Shown here: piece by piece, positions 1 to 7,093 of the stretch
Layout: each line of letters starts with the position of its first letter
How positions within the stretch are numbered: position 1 is the first letter of the stretch
Source of the DNA: Chloroflexota bacterium
GTDB lineage: Bacteria; Chloroflexota; Anaerolineae; Ardenticatenales; Ardenticatenaceae
Assembly: GCA_003520455.1 (NCBI GenBank)
Contig: DOUV01000442.1
Span: forward strand, 1 to 15,569
Reading direction: 5' to 3'
Length of the DNA: 15,569 bases
The notes under the pieces: model-generated
The model's database searches: none
What the model was told of the DNA's origin: nothing
The model's input: only the letters and a program-made list of their open reading frames with translations
Made by a program: the position numbers and the translations under genes

Positions 1-1043
1 AGACTCAGGGCGTCCAGGCGGGCGATGCTGCCCCCGCCGGCGCCAATCTCGATCATCTCGACCGTCGGCACGCGCACCGGCAGGCCGCTGCCGAGCGTAA
101 AGCGGTAGACGCGATCCACCTCGAACTCGGGCGCGACCAAGGGCTGCCCGTCGTCGATCACGGCGAGCTTGGCCGTCGTCCCGCCCATATCGAACGACAG
201 CAGGCTGTTCAGCCCCAGCGCCTGCCCGAAGTGACTCGCCGCCAACGCCCCTCCCGCCGGCCCCGACTCGAGTACGCGCACCGGGAAGTTGCGCGCCGTC
301 TCGGTGCTACACAGCCCCCCGCTCGATTGCATCAAGAAGAAGGAGCCGTCGAAGGTGCGTTCGCGCAGATCGTCTTCCAGCCGGCCCAGGTATTCCTCGA
401 CGCGCGCCTGGACGTAGGCGTTGCAGAGGGTGGTCGAGGTGCGCTCGAACTCCTTGATCTCGGGCGCGACCTGCGAGGAGAGCGAGACATACAGGTCCGG
501 GGCGACGCGCGCGACGATCTCCTTGACGGCCAACTCGTGGACCGGATTGCGATAGCTGTGGAGGAAGGAGACGGCGATGGCCTCGATGCCGCGTTCCTGT
601 AACCGGCGGACGAGCCGCTCGACCTGCTCCCGATCGAGCGGTCGGAGCACCTCGCCCTGCGGCGAGATGCGCTCGTCTATCCCGAAGCGCAGGTGGCGCG
701 GGACCAGCGGCTTCGGCATCTCGACCAGGACGTCGTACATCTCGTAGCGATGCTCGCGGCGGATCTCGACCGCGTCGCGGTGCCCCTCGGTTGCCAGCAG
801 CGCGGTACGCGCGCCCTTGCGCTCGATGATAGTGTTGGTGATCAGCGTCGTGCCGTGGACCAGGACGCTCACCTCGGAGAGCGCGCGATTCGGCTCCGCG
901 AGCGCCCGGTCGACCGCCTCGACGACCCCGCGGGACGGGTCGGCTGGCGTCGTCAGCACCTTCACGATCCGGACGCCGCCGGTCTCGTCGTCGACCAGGA
1001 GGAGATCGGTGAACGTTCCCCCAATATCAATGCCCAGACGCAT
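1..1043 (-). CDS. hyuA: Hydantoinase/oxoprolinase family protein, HyuA-type subunit (N-terminal part; gene runs off the left edge)
   Basis: The first 347 codons translate without interruption. The protein opens M-R-L-G-I-D-I-G-G-T-F-T-D, the phosphate-binding signature of the HyuA/N-methylhydantoinase A family, which belongs to the sugar kinase/Hsp70/actin fold. Later family marks are V-H-G-T-T at about residue 63, the S-S-G-G and E-S-G-P-A-G-G blocks in the middle, and F-D-M-G-G-T-T-A-K just before the edge. Family members use ATP to open or carboxylate substrates such as hydantoins, 5-oxoproline, acetone or acetophenone, usually with a HyuB partner. The full protein is normally near 680-700 residues, so about half is here, and a hyuB gene would be expected to the left. 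An AGGAGT ribosome site precedes the ATG. It lies 32 nt after the CoxG-like gene. The exact substrate cannot be told. Confidence 0.92.
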   Translation of the reverse strand, partial: MRLGIDIGGTFTDLLLVDDETGGVRIVKVLTTPADPSRGVVEAVDRALAEPNRALSEVSVLVHGTTLITNTIIERKGARTALLATEGHRDAVEIRREHRYEMYDVLVEMPKPLVPRHLRFGIDERISPQGEVLRPLDREQVERLVRRLQERGIEAIAVSFLHSYRNPVHELAVKEIVARVAPDLYVSLSSQVAPEIKEFERTSTTLCNAYVQARVEEYLGRLEDDLRERTFDGSFFLMQSSGGLCSTETARNFPVRVLESGPAGGALAASHFGQALGLNSLLSFDMGGTTAKLAVIDDGQPLVAPEFEVDRVYRFTLGSGLPVRVPTVEMIEIGAGGGSIARLDALS

Positions 1044-1075
1044 AACAGCGACTCCTTGCCATGATGGTTTCGAGG

Positions 1076-1630
1076 TTAGCCGGCCGAGCGGCCCAGCGGA
1101 CGCCCGAAGATCCGGACGAGAATCTCGAGGAGGATGCGCCAGCGCGAGCGGGAGGCGACCGCCTGTGGGTCGCCGTGCGTCGCGAAGTGCGCTTGCAAAC
1201 GGCGGACAAACTCGTCGTTGAGCGCCTCGGTGGTGCTCTTGATCAGCGGATAGGCCATCTGCGCCATGGGAGCATCGATCAAGCCGATATCCATCAAATA
1301 GCGGATGCCGGTCCTGTCGGCCCCGTGCTCCTCAAGCCAGCCCTGCACGTCGACGCTCACATCGCTGCGGCTGATCGGATCATAGGCGCGCGCTTCGGCG
1401 CGCAGCCGCTCCGGCGGCTCCTGCTCGACAAACCGGGCTTCGCCCTCGAACTCCGCCTTGAGCGGGCCGATGTCGATCCCGACCGTCCCCGCGAAGGTCC
1501 CGTCCGGCTGCACGACAAAGGTGTCCACGCCGGGAAAGCAACGCGACGAATTTTCGAAATCCATAAGGAATTCCCAGACGGTCCCACGGTCGGCTTCCAC
1601 CTCAAACTCGCGCTCGAACTTCATTCCCAC
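1076..1630 (-). CDS. CoxG-like SRPBCC-fold protein (carbon monoxide dehydrogenase subunit G family)
   Basis: This is a 184-residue protein starting V-G-M-K-F-E-R-E-F-E-V, followed by V-W-E-F-L-M-D and C-F-P-G-V, the pattern of the CoxG/polyketide-cyclase-like (SRPBCC) family. In CO dehydrogenase clusters CoxG helps attach the enzyme to the membrane. Homologues also occur in clusters without CODH, as here, where their role is unclear. After residue 155 or so the protein ends in a basic, hydrophobic tail (R-W-R-I-L-L-E-I-L-V-R-I-F-G-R) that could sit on the membrane. The GTG start is chosen because AAGGAGG (1645-1639) lies 8 nt upstream. An ATG two codons later (1624) is possible but 14 nt away. 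The frame is open to 1690, but the extra N-terminus does not look like the family. It follows NIPSNAP after a 129-nt gap containing a stem-loop. Confidence 0.85.
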   Translation of the reverse strand: MGMKFEREFEVEADRGTVWEFLMDFENSSRCFPGVDTFVVQPDGTFAGTVGIDIGPLKAEFEGEARFVEQEPPERLRAEARAYDPISRSDVSVDVQGWLEEHGADRTGIRYLMDIGLIDAPMAQMAYPLIKSTTEALNDEFVRRLQAHFATHGDPQAVASRSRWRILLEILVRIFGRPLGRSAG

Positions 1631-1698
1631 TTGCGTGTCCTCCTTCGACTCGACGCAGAACCACTCCCCACCGCAGTTCAGAGTGGACACGGGTGCCA

Positions 1699-1737
1699 GG
1701 GCGCCTTCTTGGGCAAGACGCCCAGGCTGGCGCCCTT
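1699..1737 (-). repeat. Intercistronic stem-loop between the NIPSNAP and CoxG genes
   Basis: An outer perfect 8-bp inverted repeat (AGGGCGCC at 1699-1706, GGCGCCCT at 1730-1737) encloses an inner 5-bp one (TGGGC at 1711-1715, GCCCA at 1721-1725) with a 5-nt loop. No T-run follows on the minus strand, so it is not a classical intrinsic terminator. It may mark an mRNA processing or stability site, or partial termination before coxG and hyuA. Confidence 0.5.
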
Positions 1738-1759
1738 CGGAAACGCTTTCTTCTTCTCC

Positions 1760-2083
1760 TCATTGGAGCGGCGAGAACTCCGTCGGTCGCAGGATGCGGT
1801 TATGGATGCGCCGCAGGAGCGGGCCGTCGCGTTCGCTCTGCTCCAACGCTGCGTGCCATTCGGCGTCTCCGCGGAAGGCAGACCAGGCCTGCTCACGCTG
1901 CTCCCAATCCTCGTGCGCCACCAGGTAGATGAGGGTATTGCTCTCGCCGATCTCGACCGTCCAGGCACCAACCAGCACGATCGCATGGCGCTCGAACAGC
2001 CGGGTCGTCGTGTCGTGGAAGCGATCCAGGAGCACCCCCATCTTGCCGGGGAGCACATCGTAGACGCGTAACTCATAGAGCAT
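1760..2083 (-). CDS. NIPSNAP family protein
   Basis: This is a 107-residue protein beginning M-L-Y-E-L-R-V-Y-D-V, with P-G-K-M-G-V-L-L-D-R-F next. This is the usual opening of bacterial NIPSNAP proteins, small ferredoxin-like alpha/beta-barrel proteins (dimeric ABM-like fold). A W-x-x-R/x-A-W pattern with A-E-W-H-A-A in the second half also fits. Their biochemical role is poorly known; they often sit in catabolic operons for aromatic or other ring compounds. The start at 2083 has GGAG six nt upstream. The reading frame stays open to 2173, but that extension overlaps the CoA-transferase gene and does not look like the family. It starts 16 nt after the CoA-transferase B gene, so it is probably cotranscribed with it. 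Confidence 0.87.
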   Translation of the reverse strand: MLYELRVYDVLPGKMGVLLDRFHDTTTRLFERHAIVLVGAWTVEIGESNTLIYLVAHEDWEQREQAWSAFRGDAEWHAALEQSERDGPLLRRIHNRILRPTEFSPLQ

Positions 2084-2099
2084 AGATTGCTCCTGCCCC

Positions 2100-2846
2100 T
2101 CACGCGACCACTTCCGCGAGTGCCCGTAGCTCGCGCTCAGAGGGGGGCGGCGTGATGGTGAGATCATCGGCAACCAGCAGATTCCAGCCGGTCTGCTCCG
2201 CGACCATCTCGGGCATCACGTCGGGATGGACCTGGGTTAGCACGGCCTCCCCGGCAGCGGAGAATTCGAAGATCCCCAGGTCGGTGACGATCGCTGCGGG
2301 TCCGGCCCCGGGCAGACCGAGTTCGATCCGGGTGCGCCCGTGGATGCGATGCCCGGGCGAGGTGATGAAGTCGACCTCGGGTGGGAAGCGCCGGCGCTCG
2401 TGGCTTGCCAGGATCAGCGTACTCTGGGCGAAGGCGGCAATGTCGGCGGCCCCGCCGCTACCCGGCAGCCGCACCTGCGGGCGCGCGTAGTCGCCGATGC
2501 AGGTGGTGTTGAGATTCCCGTAGCGATCCACCTGCGCCGCACCGGTCACGGCCACGTCGATTTTGCCCCCTTGCAGCATTAGCGCGAAGAGGTCCAGCAG
2601 CGAGCAGAGCGCCGAGGCCCCGTCAACCAGGCGGGAATCGCCGATCGAATAGGTGCGTATCGGCTGGGCGCCGATGATGCCGGATTCGTACACGAGCAGG
2701 GTTTCCGGCCGGAGCTTGTGGGCCATCGCGCAAGGGACGGCCGGCTCGCCCACCCCGACGAAGATCGTCGTGTGGCGCAGCAAGCGCCGCGCAGCGGCGA
2801 CGAACATGTACTCGCGCGAGTGTCCGGCCGGCTTCTCAGCCACCAT
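2100..2846 (-). CDS. CoA-transferase, subunit B (glutaconate CoA-transferase GctB-like, family I)
   Basis: The 248-residue product matches the beta subunit of family I CoA-transferases. It contains V-Y-E-S-G at residues 52-56, where Glu54 falls where the catalytic glutamate that forms the CoA thioester intermediate is expected. It also has G-A-A-Q-V-D-R-Y-G-N-L-N-T-T, L-P-G-S-G-G-A-A-D-I-A and a V-T-D-L-G-I-F-E-F block near residue 190, all typical of this group. With subunit A it would move CoA between acyl-CoA and free carboxylic acids. Steroid-ring hydrolase IpdAB is a relative in the same fold; the retained glutamate argues for true transfer here (inference). The ATG lies inside subunit A, overlapping it by 11 nt, with only a weak ribosome site, so translation is probably coupled. 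Family members are near 250-265 residues, so it looks complete. Confidence 0.92.
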   Translation of the reverse strand: MVAEKPAGHSREYMFVAAARRLLRHTTIFVGVGEPAVPCAMAHKLRPETLLVYESGIIGAQPIRTYSIGDSRLVDGASALCSLLDLFALMLQGGKIDVAVTGAAQVDRYGNLNTTCIGDYARPQVRLPGSGGAADIAAFAQSTLILASHERRRFPPEVDFITSPGHRIHGRTRIELGLPGAGPAAIVTDLGIFEFSAAGEAVLTQVHPDVMPEMVAEQTGWNLLVADDLTITPPPSERELRALAEVVA

Positions 2847-3735
2847 AGTTCACAGGCCCTGCCGGCCGGGAGGTCACACGCAGCGCCTCAAGCCGCTCTT
2901 CGCCCAGCCGTCGGCGGTATTCGCCCGCGTCCGCTACCTGAAAGATCCATTCGTCCAGCATCTGCTCGATCCCCTCACGACTGCGCGAGCGCTCGGCCCA
3001 CGCTGCGTAGAACTGATCGTCTCGCCGGTAGTACCCTTGAACGGGGCCCGGGTGGCCGCCGCGGGGCGCATGGACGAGGGCGCTCACCAGGAAGCCCGGG
3101 ACGATGGTCCGGTTGGGGTCGTGCTCGATCACCTCGGTGGGTACCAGCTCCTCGCAGCTGAGGATGACGCGCTCGGCGGCGAAGGCCGCCTCGCGGGCAT
3201 CTCCGACGATCCCCCACGCCTGACTGCTGCCGTCCTCGGCAGCGCGCTGCACGTGGATCAGGGCCACGTCCGGCCGTAGCGGCGGCACGACCGTGATAGT
3301 CTGGTTCGTGTACGGATCGGTCACTGTCCGAATCTGGGGATTGACGTCACGCAGGTCGCTGCCGGCGTACGAGACGAGCGGAAAGAACGGCAACCGCGAG
3401 GCGCCGGCGAAGAGGCGAGCGATCATCCCATAGTGGCTGTACTCTTCCAGCTCGATCTCGCCCGCTTCCGCCCGCTCGCGGATCAGCCGCAAGGTGCCGA
3501 AGCCCGGATTGCCGAGATAGCTCGACACGATCCGCGCCACGCATCCGCCCGCGACCAACTGCTCGCCCACCAGGTCGAGGGTCGGCCGCGCCAGCGTCAG
3601 TCCCCGTCTGCGCTGGCGAATGATCTCGTGGGCCGTTGCGAAGGGGATGATATGGCTGAAGCCGGCGACATAGACCGTATCGCCGTCGCGCACGTTGGCG
3701 GCGATCGCCTCGGCCGCCGGCTGCAGCTTGCTCAC
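2836..3735 (-). CDS. CoA-transferase, subunit A (glutaconate CoA-transferase GctA-like, family I)
   Basis: This 299-residue protein carries V-A-G-F-S-H-I-I-P-F-A at about residues 33-43, the glycine-rich CoA-binding turn of alpha subunits. L-T-L-A-R-P-T-L-D-L and S-S-Y-L-G-N-P-G-F-G follow, as in GctA-like proteins. The E-L-E-E-Y-S-H block at 95-101 and the V-P-P-L-R-P-D-V-A-L-I-H-V block near 150-160 are further family marks. It is the partner of the overlapping subunit B gene. The GTG start shares four bases (GTGA) with the stop of the zinc-hydrolase gene, and GGAG lies six nt upstream, so the three genes are likely translationally coupled. The acyl substrate cannot be inferred. Glutaconate, 3-oxoacid and cholesterol-ring (IpdA) relatives are all possible, but the pair as a family is secure. 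Confidence 0.92.
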   Translation of the reverse strand: MSKLQPAAEAIAANVRDGDTVYVAGFSHIIPFATAHEIIRQRRRGLTLARPTLDLVGEQLVAGGCVARIVSSYLGNPGFGTLRLIRERAEAGEIELEEYSHYGMIARLFAGASRLPFFPLVSYAGSDLRDVNPQIRTVTDPYTNQTITVVPPLRPDVALIHVQRAAEDGSSQAWGIVGDAREAAFAAERVILSCEELVPTEVIEHDPNRTIVPGFLVSALVHAPRGGHPGPVQGYYRRDDQFYAAWAERSRSREGIEQMLDEWIFQVADAGEYRRRLGEERLEALRVTSRPAGPVNYGG

Positions 3736-4739
3736 ATCGCGCTCCGCCCCCCAGAAGGCTCATGCTCGATCACGTCGATGACCTGGCCGACGAAGGTGGT
3801 CTGGTCGCCGGGGAGGATCGGCGGGATGGTGCGATATGAGCAGATCACCCCCGGCCGCGGCGCCGCAATCTCTTCCACGACGTCGCCGAAGACGTTGCGG
3901 ATGGTGGCGACCACCTGCCCCTCCTCGACCTCGGCGCCCAGCGGGACGGTCGAGCGGAAGAGGCCGCCCTTGCGGGAATAGACATAACTGCCGCGCACGA
4001 CCCGCTGGCGCGGCGGCAGCATCGGCCGGCCTTCCTGCATGCCGAGGAAGGCCATGACGTTGGTGATGATCTGGCGCGAGATCTGGATATATTCATCCCC
4101 GATGCGCCCGTCATTCCCGATTTCCGGGGTGATCGTCGGGATGCCGGCCTCGGTGGCGACGAGGACGATGGAGCCGCCCCAGATGGTCGGCATCTCCCAC
4201 AAGAGATCGACGCCCGCCTGCACCGCCAGCTCGCGGCTCTTGGCGCTCTGCGGGCTGTCGCCGCCGGAGAAGGCGACGATCGGGACGATGCTGAGCGGGC
4301 TGCCGCCCGCGTGGAAGTCAATCACCGCGTTGCTGTGGCGCACGATATCGTGGAAGAAGCGCTGGGCGACCATGCCGCTGATGGAAGCGGTGGAGTCACC
4401 CGGAAAGATGCGGTTCATATTCACATTGTCGAGCGGCGAGTTGCGCTGCGCGGCGTCGTAGGCGGCGATGTTGACGACCGGGACGCCGATCCAGGCTCCG
4501 GCCAGGGTTGCCGGATCGAGCTCGCGCCAGAGCTGGCGGATCGCCTCGCCGCCCTCATACTCGTCGCCGTGGATGGCGCAGTTGACGGTCAGGGTCGGCC
4601 CGTCCTCGTTGCCCCTGATGGCCATCCAGGGAATGCCGAGCGGCCTCCCGCCGGGCGACTGGCCCACTTCGAGCCAGCCCTTGCCCTTCGTCCCGCGTGC
4701 CAGGTCCAACGGGTGCGCTGCGTCAGACTGCGTGTTCAT
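3732..4739 (-). CDS. Succinylglutamate desuccinylase/aspartoacylase family zinc hydrolase (M14-like)
   Basis: The 335-residue product has the zinc-site pattern of the AstE/AspA group: H57-G-D-E60 as H-x-x-E, the D-F-H143-A-G block for the third ligand, and E206 in T-P-E-I-G as the likely catalytic glutamate. N-M-N-R-I-F-P-G (107-114) is the usual arginine-bearing substrate-binding motif. Members hydrolyse amide bonds of N-acyl amino acids or related compounds. This subgroup, with a C-terminal beta domain (about 245-330) resembling a biotinyl-type barrel, is common in catabolic and ectoine-type clusters and its substrates are mostly unknown. The start is backed by AGGAGGGGAGC directly before the ATG. 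The gene lies 40 nt after the flavoenzyme and overlaps the CoA-transferase A start by four bases. Removal of an N-acyl group from the imported compound is a reasonable guess. Confidence 0.88.
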   Translation of the reverse strand: MNTQSDAAHPLDLARGTKGKGWLEVGQSPGGRPLGIPWMAIRGNEDGPTLTVNCAIHGDEYEGGEAIRQLWRELDPATLAGAWIGVPVVNIAAYDAAQRNSPLDNVNMNRIFPGDSTASISGMVAQRFFHDIVRHSNAVIDFHAGGSPLSIVPIVAFSGGDSPQSAKSRELAVQAGVDLLWEMPTIWGGSIVLVATEAGIPTITPEIGNDGRIGDEYIQISRQIITNVMAFLGMQEGRPMLPPRQRVVRGSYVYSRKGGLFRSTVPLGAEVEEGQVVATIRNVFGDVVEEIAAPRPGVICSYRTIPPILPGDQTTFVGQVIDVIEHEPSGGRSAM

Positions 4740-4779
4740 GCTCCCCTCCTGTCGAGGATTGTGCCGCGAACCGGCGGCA

Positions 4780-5970
4780 TCAGTGGCCGGAGTCGCTCTT
4801 GCCGCTCATCTCTCCCAGCAGCCGGTGTTTGCGGACCGTGCCGCGCTTGAAACGCTCCGGGCTAAAGGGCGCGAGCAACTCGGGGCGCTTGCCCGTGGCG
4901 ATCCACTCGGCCAGCAGGTCGCCCACCGCCGGCCCCGGCCCGAAGCCTTGCGCTGAGAAGCCGCAGGCCAGAACCAAGCCCTGCGGCTCCTGAAGGACGT
5001 CGATGATAAATTCCGTGTCGGGCGTGACCTCATAGAGGCCGCCCCAGGTCGACTCGCGCGGGATGTCGGCCAGATCGGGTATCAAGATGCGCAGCCGGCG
5101 GCGCAACTCGCTCTCGAAGTCGGGGTCCACGTCGGTGCTCCAGCCCGGCTTCTGCTCGGGATTGCCGAGACCGGTGATGATCCGCCCGTCGTGCCGCTGC
5201 CGGAGATAGACGCGCTGCCCTTCCAGATCGCCGTGGATGACGTAGGGGCGGACGAGCGGCGGCAGTGGCCCGGAGAGCAGCACTTGGCCGCGCTCCGGTG
5301 TGATGGGCAGATCGAGATTGGCCCACGAGCCGACCTCTTTCGCCCACACGCCCGCGGCGTTGACGACAAACGGCGCTTCCACCGTCCCGGCCGAGGTTTT
5401 CACGCCGCGCACGCGGTCGCCCTCGATCACAAGGCCGACGGCCTCTGTCCCGAGGAGCAGTTTGGCTCCGCGCGCCTCGGCGGCGCGCGCGTAGGCGTTG
5501 ACTGTTAGTTGGGGGTGGGCACCGCCATCGCTGCCCGTATAGCGGCCGCCGACAAAGGGGCCTTTCAGACGGGGTACTAGCTCCAGCACCTCTTCGCGGC
5601 TGACGATCCGCGTATCCAGGCCCTCGGTAGCCTGCTCGTCGACCCCGTACGGTCCAGTCTTGAAGAAGTCGAGCACGTCCTCGTTCGCGGCCAACATTAG
5701 GTGGCCGTGCTGCTGGTAGCCGACCGGTGCCCCCAGTTCTTCCTCGAGCGTCTTCCAACGCTTGACTGCCTCGAACATGAGGGGCAGCTGCCAGCGCGAG
5801 CGGCCCTGCTGGCGGACACCGGCAACGGTGCGGCCGGTGCTTCCGGCCGCGAGGTGGTCGCGCTCGATCAGGGTGACGCGCAGGCCTCGCTTGCTCAAAT
5901 AGTAGGCCGTCGCGATGCCGGTAATGCCTCCCCCGATGATGGCGACATCTGCAGTCTGCGAGCTACTCAT
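4780..5970 (-). CDS. FAD-dependent oxidoreductase, DAO family (sarcosine oxidase beta/glycine oxidase-like)
   Basis: This is a 396-residue protein with the dinucleotide-binding fingerprint V-A-I-I-G-G-G-I-T-G (9-18) and the ribose-binding Glu36 in L-I-E-R-D. The A-G-S-T-G-R-T-V-A-G-V-R-Q-Q-G segment (about 42-56) is typical of sarcosine oxidase beta-like enzymes. The C-terminal half has A-C-G-F-S-A-Q-G-F-G-P-G-P-A-V-G, which closes over FAD. Such enzymes oxidise secondary or primary amines of small amino acids (sarcosine, dimethylglycine, glycine, proline), giving an imine and then an aldehyde. The start is preceded by an excellent AGGAGG six nt upstream. It stands between the UroD-like gene (67-nt gap) and the zinc hydrolase (40-nt gap). 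No heterotetrameric SoxA/D/G partners are seen, so it probably acts alone. The true substrate is unknown. Confidence 0.9.
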   Translation of the reverse strand: MSSSQTADVAIIGGGITGIATAYYLSKRGLRVTLIERDHLAAGSTGRTVAGVRQQGRSRWQLPLMFEAVKRWKTLEEELGAPVGYQQHGHLMLAANEDVLDFFKTGPYGVDEQATEGLDTRIVSREEVLELVPRLKGPFVGGRYTGSDGGAHPQLTVNAYARAAEARGAKLLLGTEAVGLVIEGDRVRGVKTSAGTVEAPFVVNAAGVWAKEVGSWANLDLPITPERGQVLLSGPLPPLVRPYVIHGDLEGQRVYLRQRHDGRIITGLGNPEQKPGWSTDVDPDFESELRRRLRILIPDLADIPRESTWGGLYEVTPDTEFIIDVLQEPQGLVLACGFSAQGFGPGPAVGDLLAEWIATGKRPELLAPFSPERFKRGTVRKHRLLGEMSGKSDSGH

Positions 5971-6037
5971 CGAATCCTCCTAAAACTCGTGTGGGAGCGG
6001 GTGCCGCCCAGTGGAATCGCTCCGAGAGGCACGAGCC

Positions 6038-7069
6038 TCACCGTGGCGGCTCGCTGCGGGCCGATCGCTGCCCGCCATCGCCGAGCTCCACCGCCGCCGC
6101 GACGACCGCATGAACGTTGCCTTGGGGGGCCGTCAATGGCAGCACGCAGTCGGTTGCGATGACCAGGCCGCGGCCCCCGGTCTGGGCGACCGCCGCGGCC
6201 ACGTGCTCTTGCAGCGTCGCGGGTGTCCCCAGCACCAGATCCTCAAAGCGCGCGAGCCCTCCCACCACCCCACCTGGGAACAGGCGCTGGCCCTCGCTCA
6301 GCGAGGGCCAGGTCTCGCGATCGTGCCAGTTGATCCCGGCGACCGGATACTGCGCCAGCAGGTCGAACATGAGGTGACTGTGGGCGTGAATATGTAGCAG
6401 ATTCAGCCAGCCAGCGCGCGCGGCTTCGAGGATCGCCAGGTCGTAGGGCCGACCGAATTGCTCGTATTCGGCCCTACTGAGCAGGTCGTAGGTGGCATGT
6501 TGCGTCGCGAGAAAGATGCCGTCGGCGCCGTTGGCGAGCGCTTGCCGCGAGAAGGCTACCATCGTCTCGCCGATCACCTCCAACCCGCGCCCGACGAGGG
6601 CCGGCCGCTCGCGCAGATCGGCGATGAACCCCGGCCCGGCGAGAGTCTTAGCGATGAAGAGCGGGTTGAAGACTGAGAGCGAGATCGGGACGCGGCTTCC
6701 CACCGCGCGGCGCACGAGACGCACGCATTCCAACTGTTGCCCTAACATCCCGGCGCTCACATCGAGCGGCTTGAGGCGCTCCCAGTCATGTACGTCGCGG
6801 ATGGCGTAGTCCGTGAACTCTCGCAGCCCGTCCGGGTTGCCGTGATAGACCGAGGTGGAGCCCCAATCGGTTGCCGCGTGCGCGTTCGACGGCGTGAGCT
6901 TGATGAAGTCGAAATCGAAGCGCTGCTGGAAGTCCAGCGCGGCACGCGCCAGGCTCTCGGCCCGCTGATCGTCGCCCGGGAAATGTTGCCACAGGGCCAC
7001 GGGGATGCGGTCGACTGGCTCCCGCTTCAGCGCGGCGTGCAGGCGTTCGTCCTTTTCCATACAGGCCAT
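6038..7069 (-). CDS. Uroporphyrinogen decarboxylase (URO-D) superfamily protein, not HemE
   Basis: The 343-residue protein is a URO-D-like (beta/alpha)8 barrel. It opens with K-R-E-P-V-D-R-I-P-V-A-L-W-Q-H-F, has G-A-D-G-I-F-L-A-T-Q near 190 and ends with A-T-D-C-V-L-P-L-T-A-P-Q-G-N-V-H (305-320), the family's C-terminal motif. The MRQAGRY-type active-site segment of true heme-pathway HemE is absent. Members of this branch include methylcobamide:CoM methyltransferases (MtaA, MtbA) and CmuA, and many are uncharacterised. A histidine run H226-x-H-x-H-x-H and Cys308 could form a metal site like the His/Cys zinc site of the methyltransferases (inference). The start has AGGAG four nt before the ATG. 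No cobalamin-binding corrinoid protein gene is in the window. A 25-bp perfect DNA palindrome lies inside the gene at 6288-6312. Confidence 0.87.
   Translation of the reverse strand: MACMEKDERLHAALKREPVDRIPVALWQHFPGDDQRAESLARAALDFQQRFDFDFIKLTPSNAHAATDWGSTSVYHGNPDGLREFTDYAIRDVHDWERLKPLDVSAGMLGQQLECVRLVRRAVGSRVPISLSVFNPLFIAKTLAGPGFIADLRERPALVGRGLEVIGETMVAFSRQALANGADGIFLATQHATYDLLSRAEYEQFGRPYDLAILEAARAGWLNLLHIHAHSHLMFDLLAQYPVAGINWHDRETWPSLSEGQRLFPGGVVGGLARFEDLVLGTPATLQEHVAAAVAQTGGRGLVIATDCVLPLTAPQGNVHAVVAAAVELGDGGQRSARSEPPR
6288..6312. repeat. 25-bp perfect palindrome inside the URO-D-like gene
   Basis: CTGGCCCTCGCT (6288-6299), one central C (6300) and AGCGAGGGCCAG (6301-6312) form a perfect inverted repeat with 12-bp arms. 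It lies in the codons for W-P-S-L-S-E-G-Q. As RNA it could fold into an 11-bp hairpin with a three-nt loop, on either strand. Its function, if any, is unknown. Confidence 0.6.
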
Positions 7070-7093
7070 CGTTCTCCTGATATCGCGGCAGGC

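Noticed and set aside
1076..1630. Part of a CO dehydrogenase operon
   Set aside because: Only the CoxG-like protein is present; none of the catalytic subunits occurs in the window.
1061..2071. 336-codon plus-strand open frame
   Set aside because: It lies antisense to the CoxG and NIPSNAP genes and the gap between them, has no recognisable family and an Arg/Leu/Asp-rich composition typical of shadow frames in GC-rich DNA.
2100..3735. IpdAB steroid-ring hydrolase
   Set aside because: The fold is shared, but Glu54 of subunit B is in the position expected for a true CoA-transferase and no steroid catabolic genes are near.
5971..6037. Small GAGGC-ACGA-GCCTC hairpin between the UroD-like and flavoenzyme genes
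   Set aside because: The stem is only five bp with no T-run, so chance is a sufficient explanation.
6038..7069. Heme-pathway hemE
   Set aside because: The MRQAGRY-type active-site segment is missing and no other heme genes are near, so only the superfamily name is supported.
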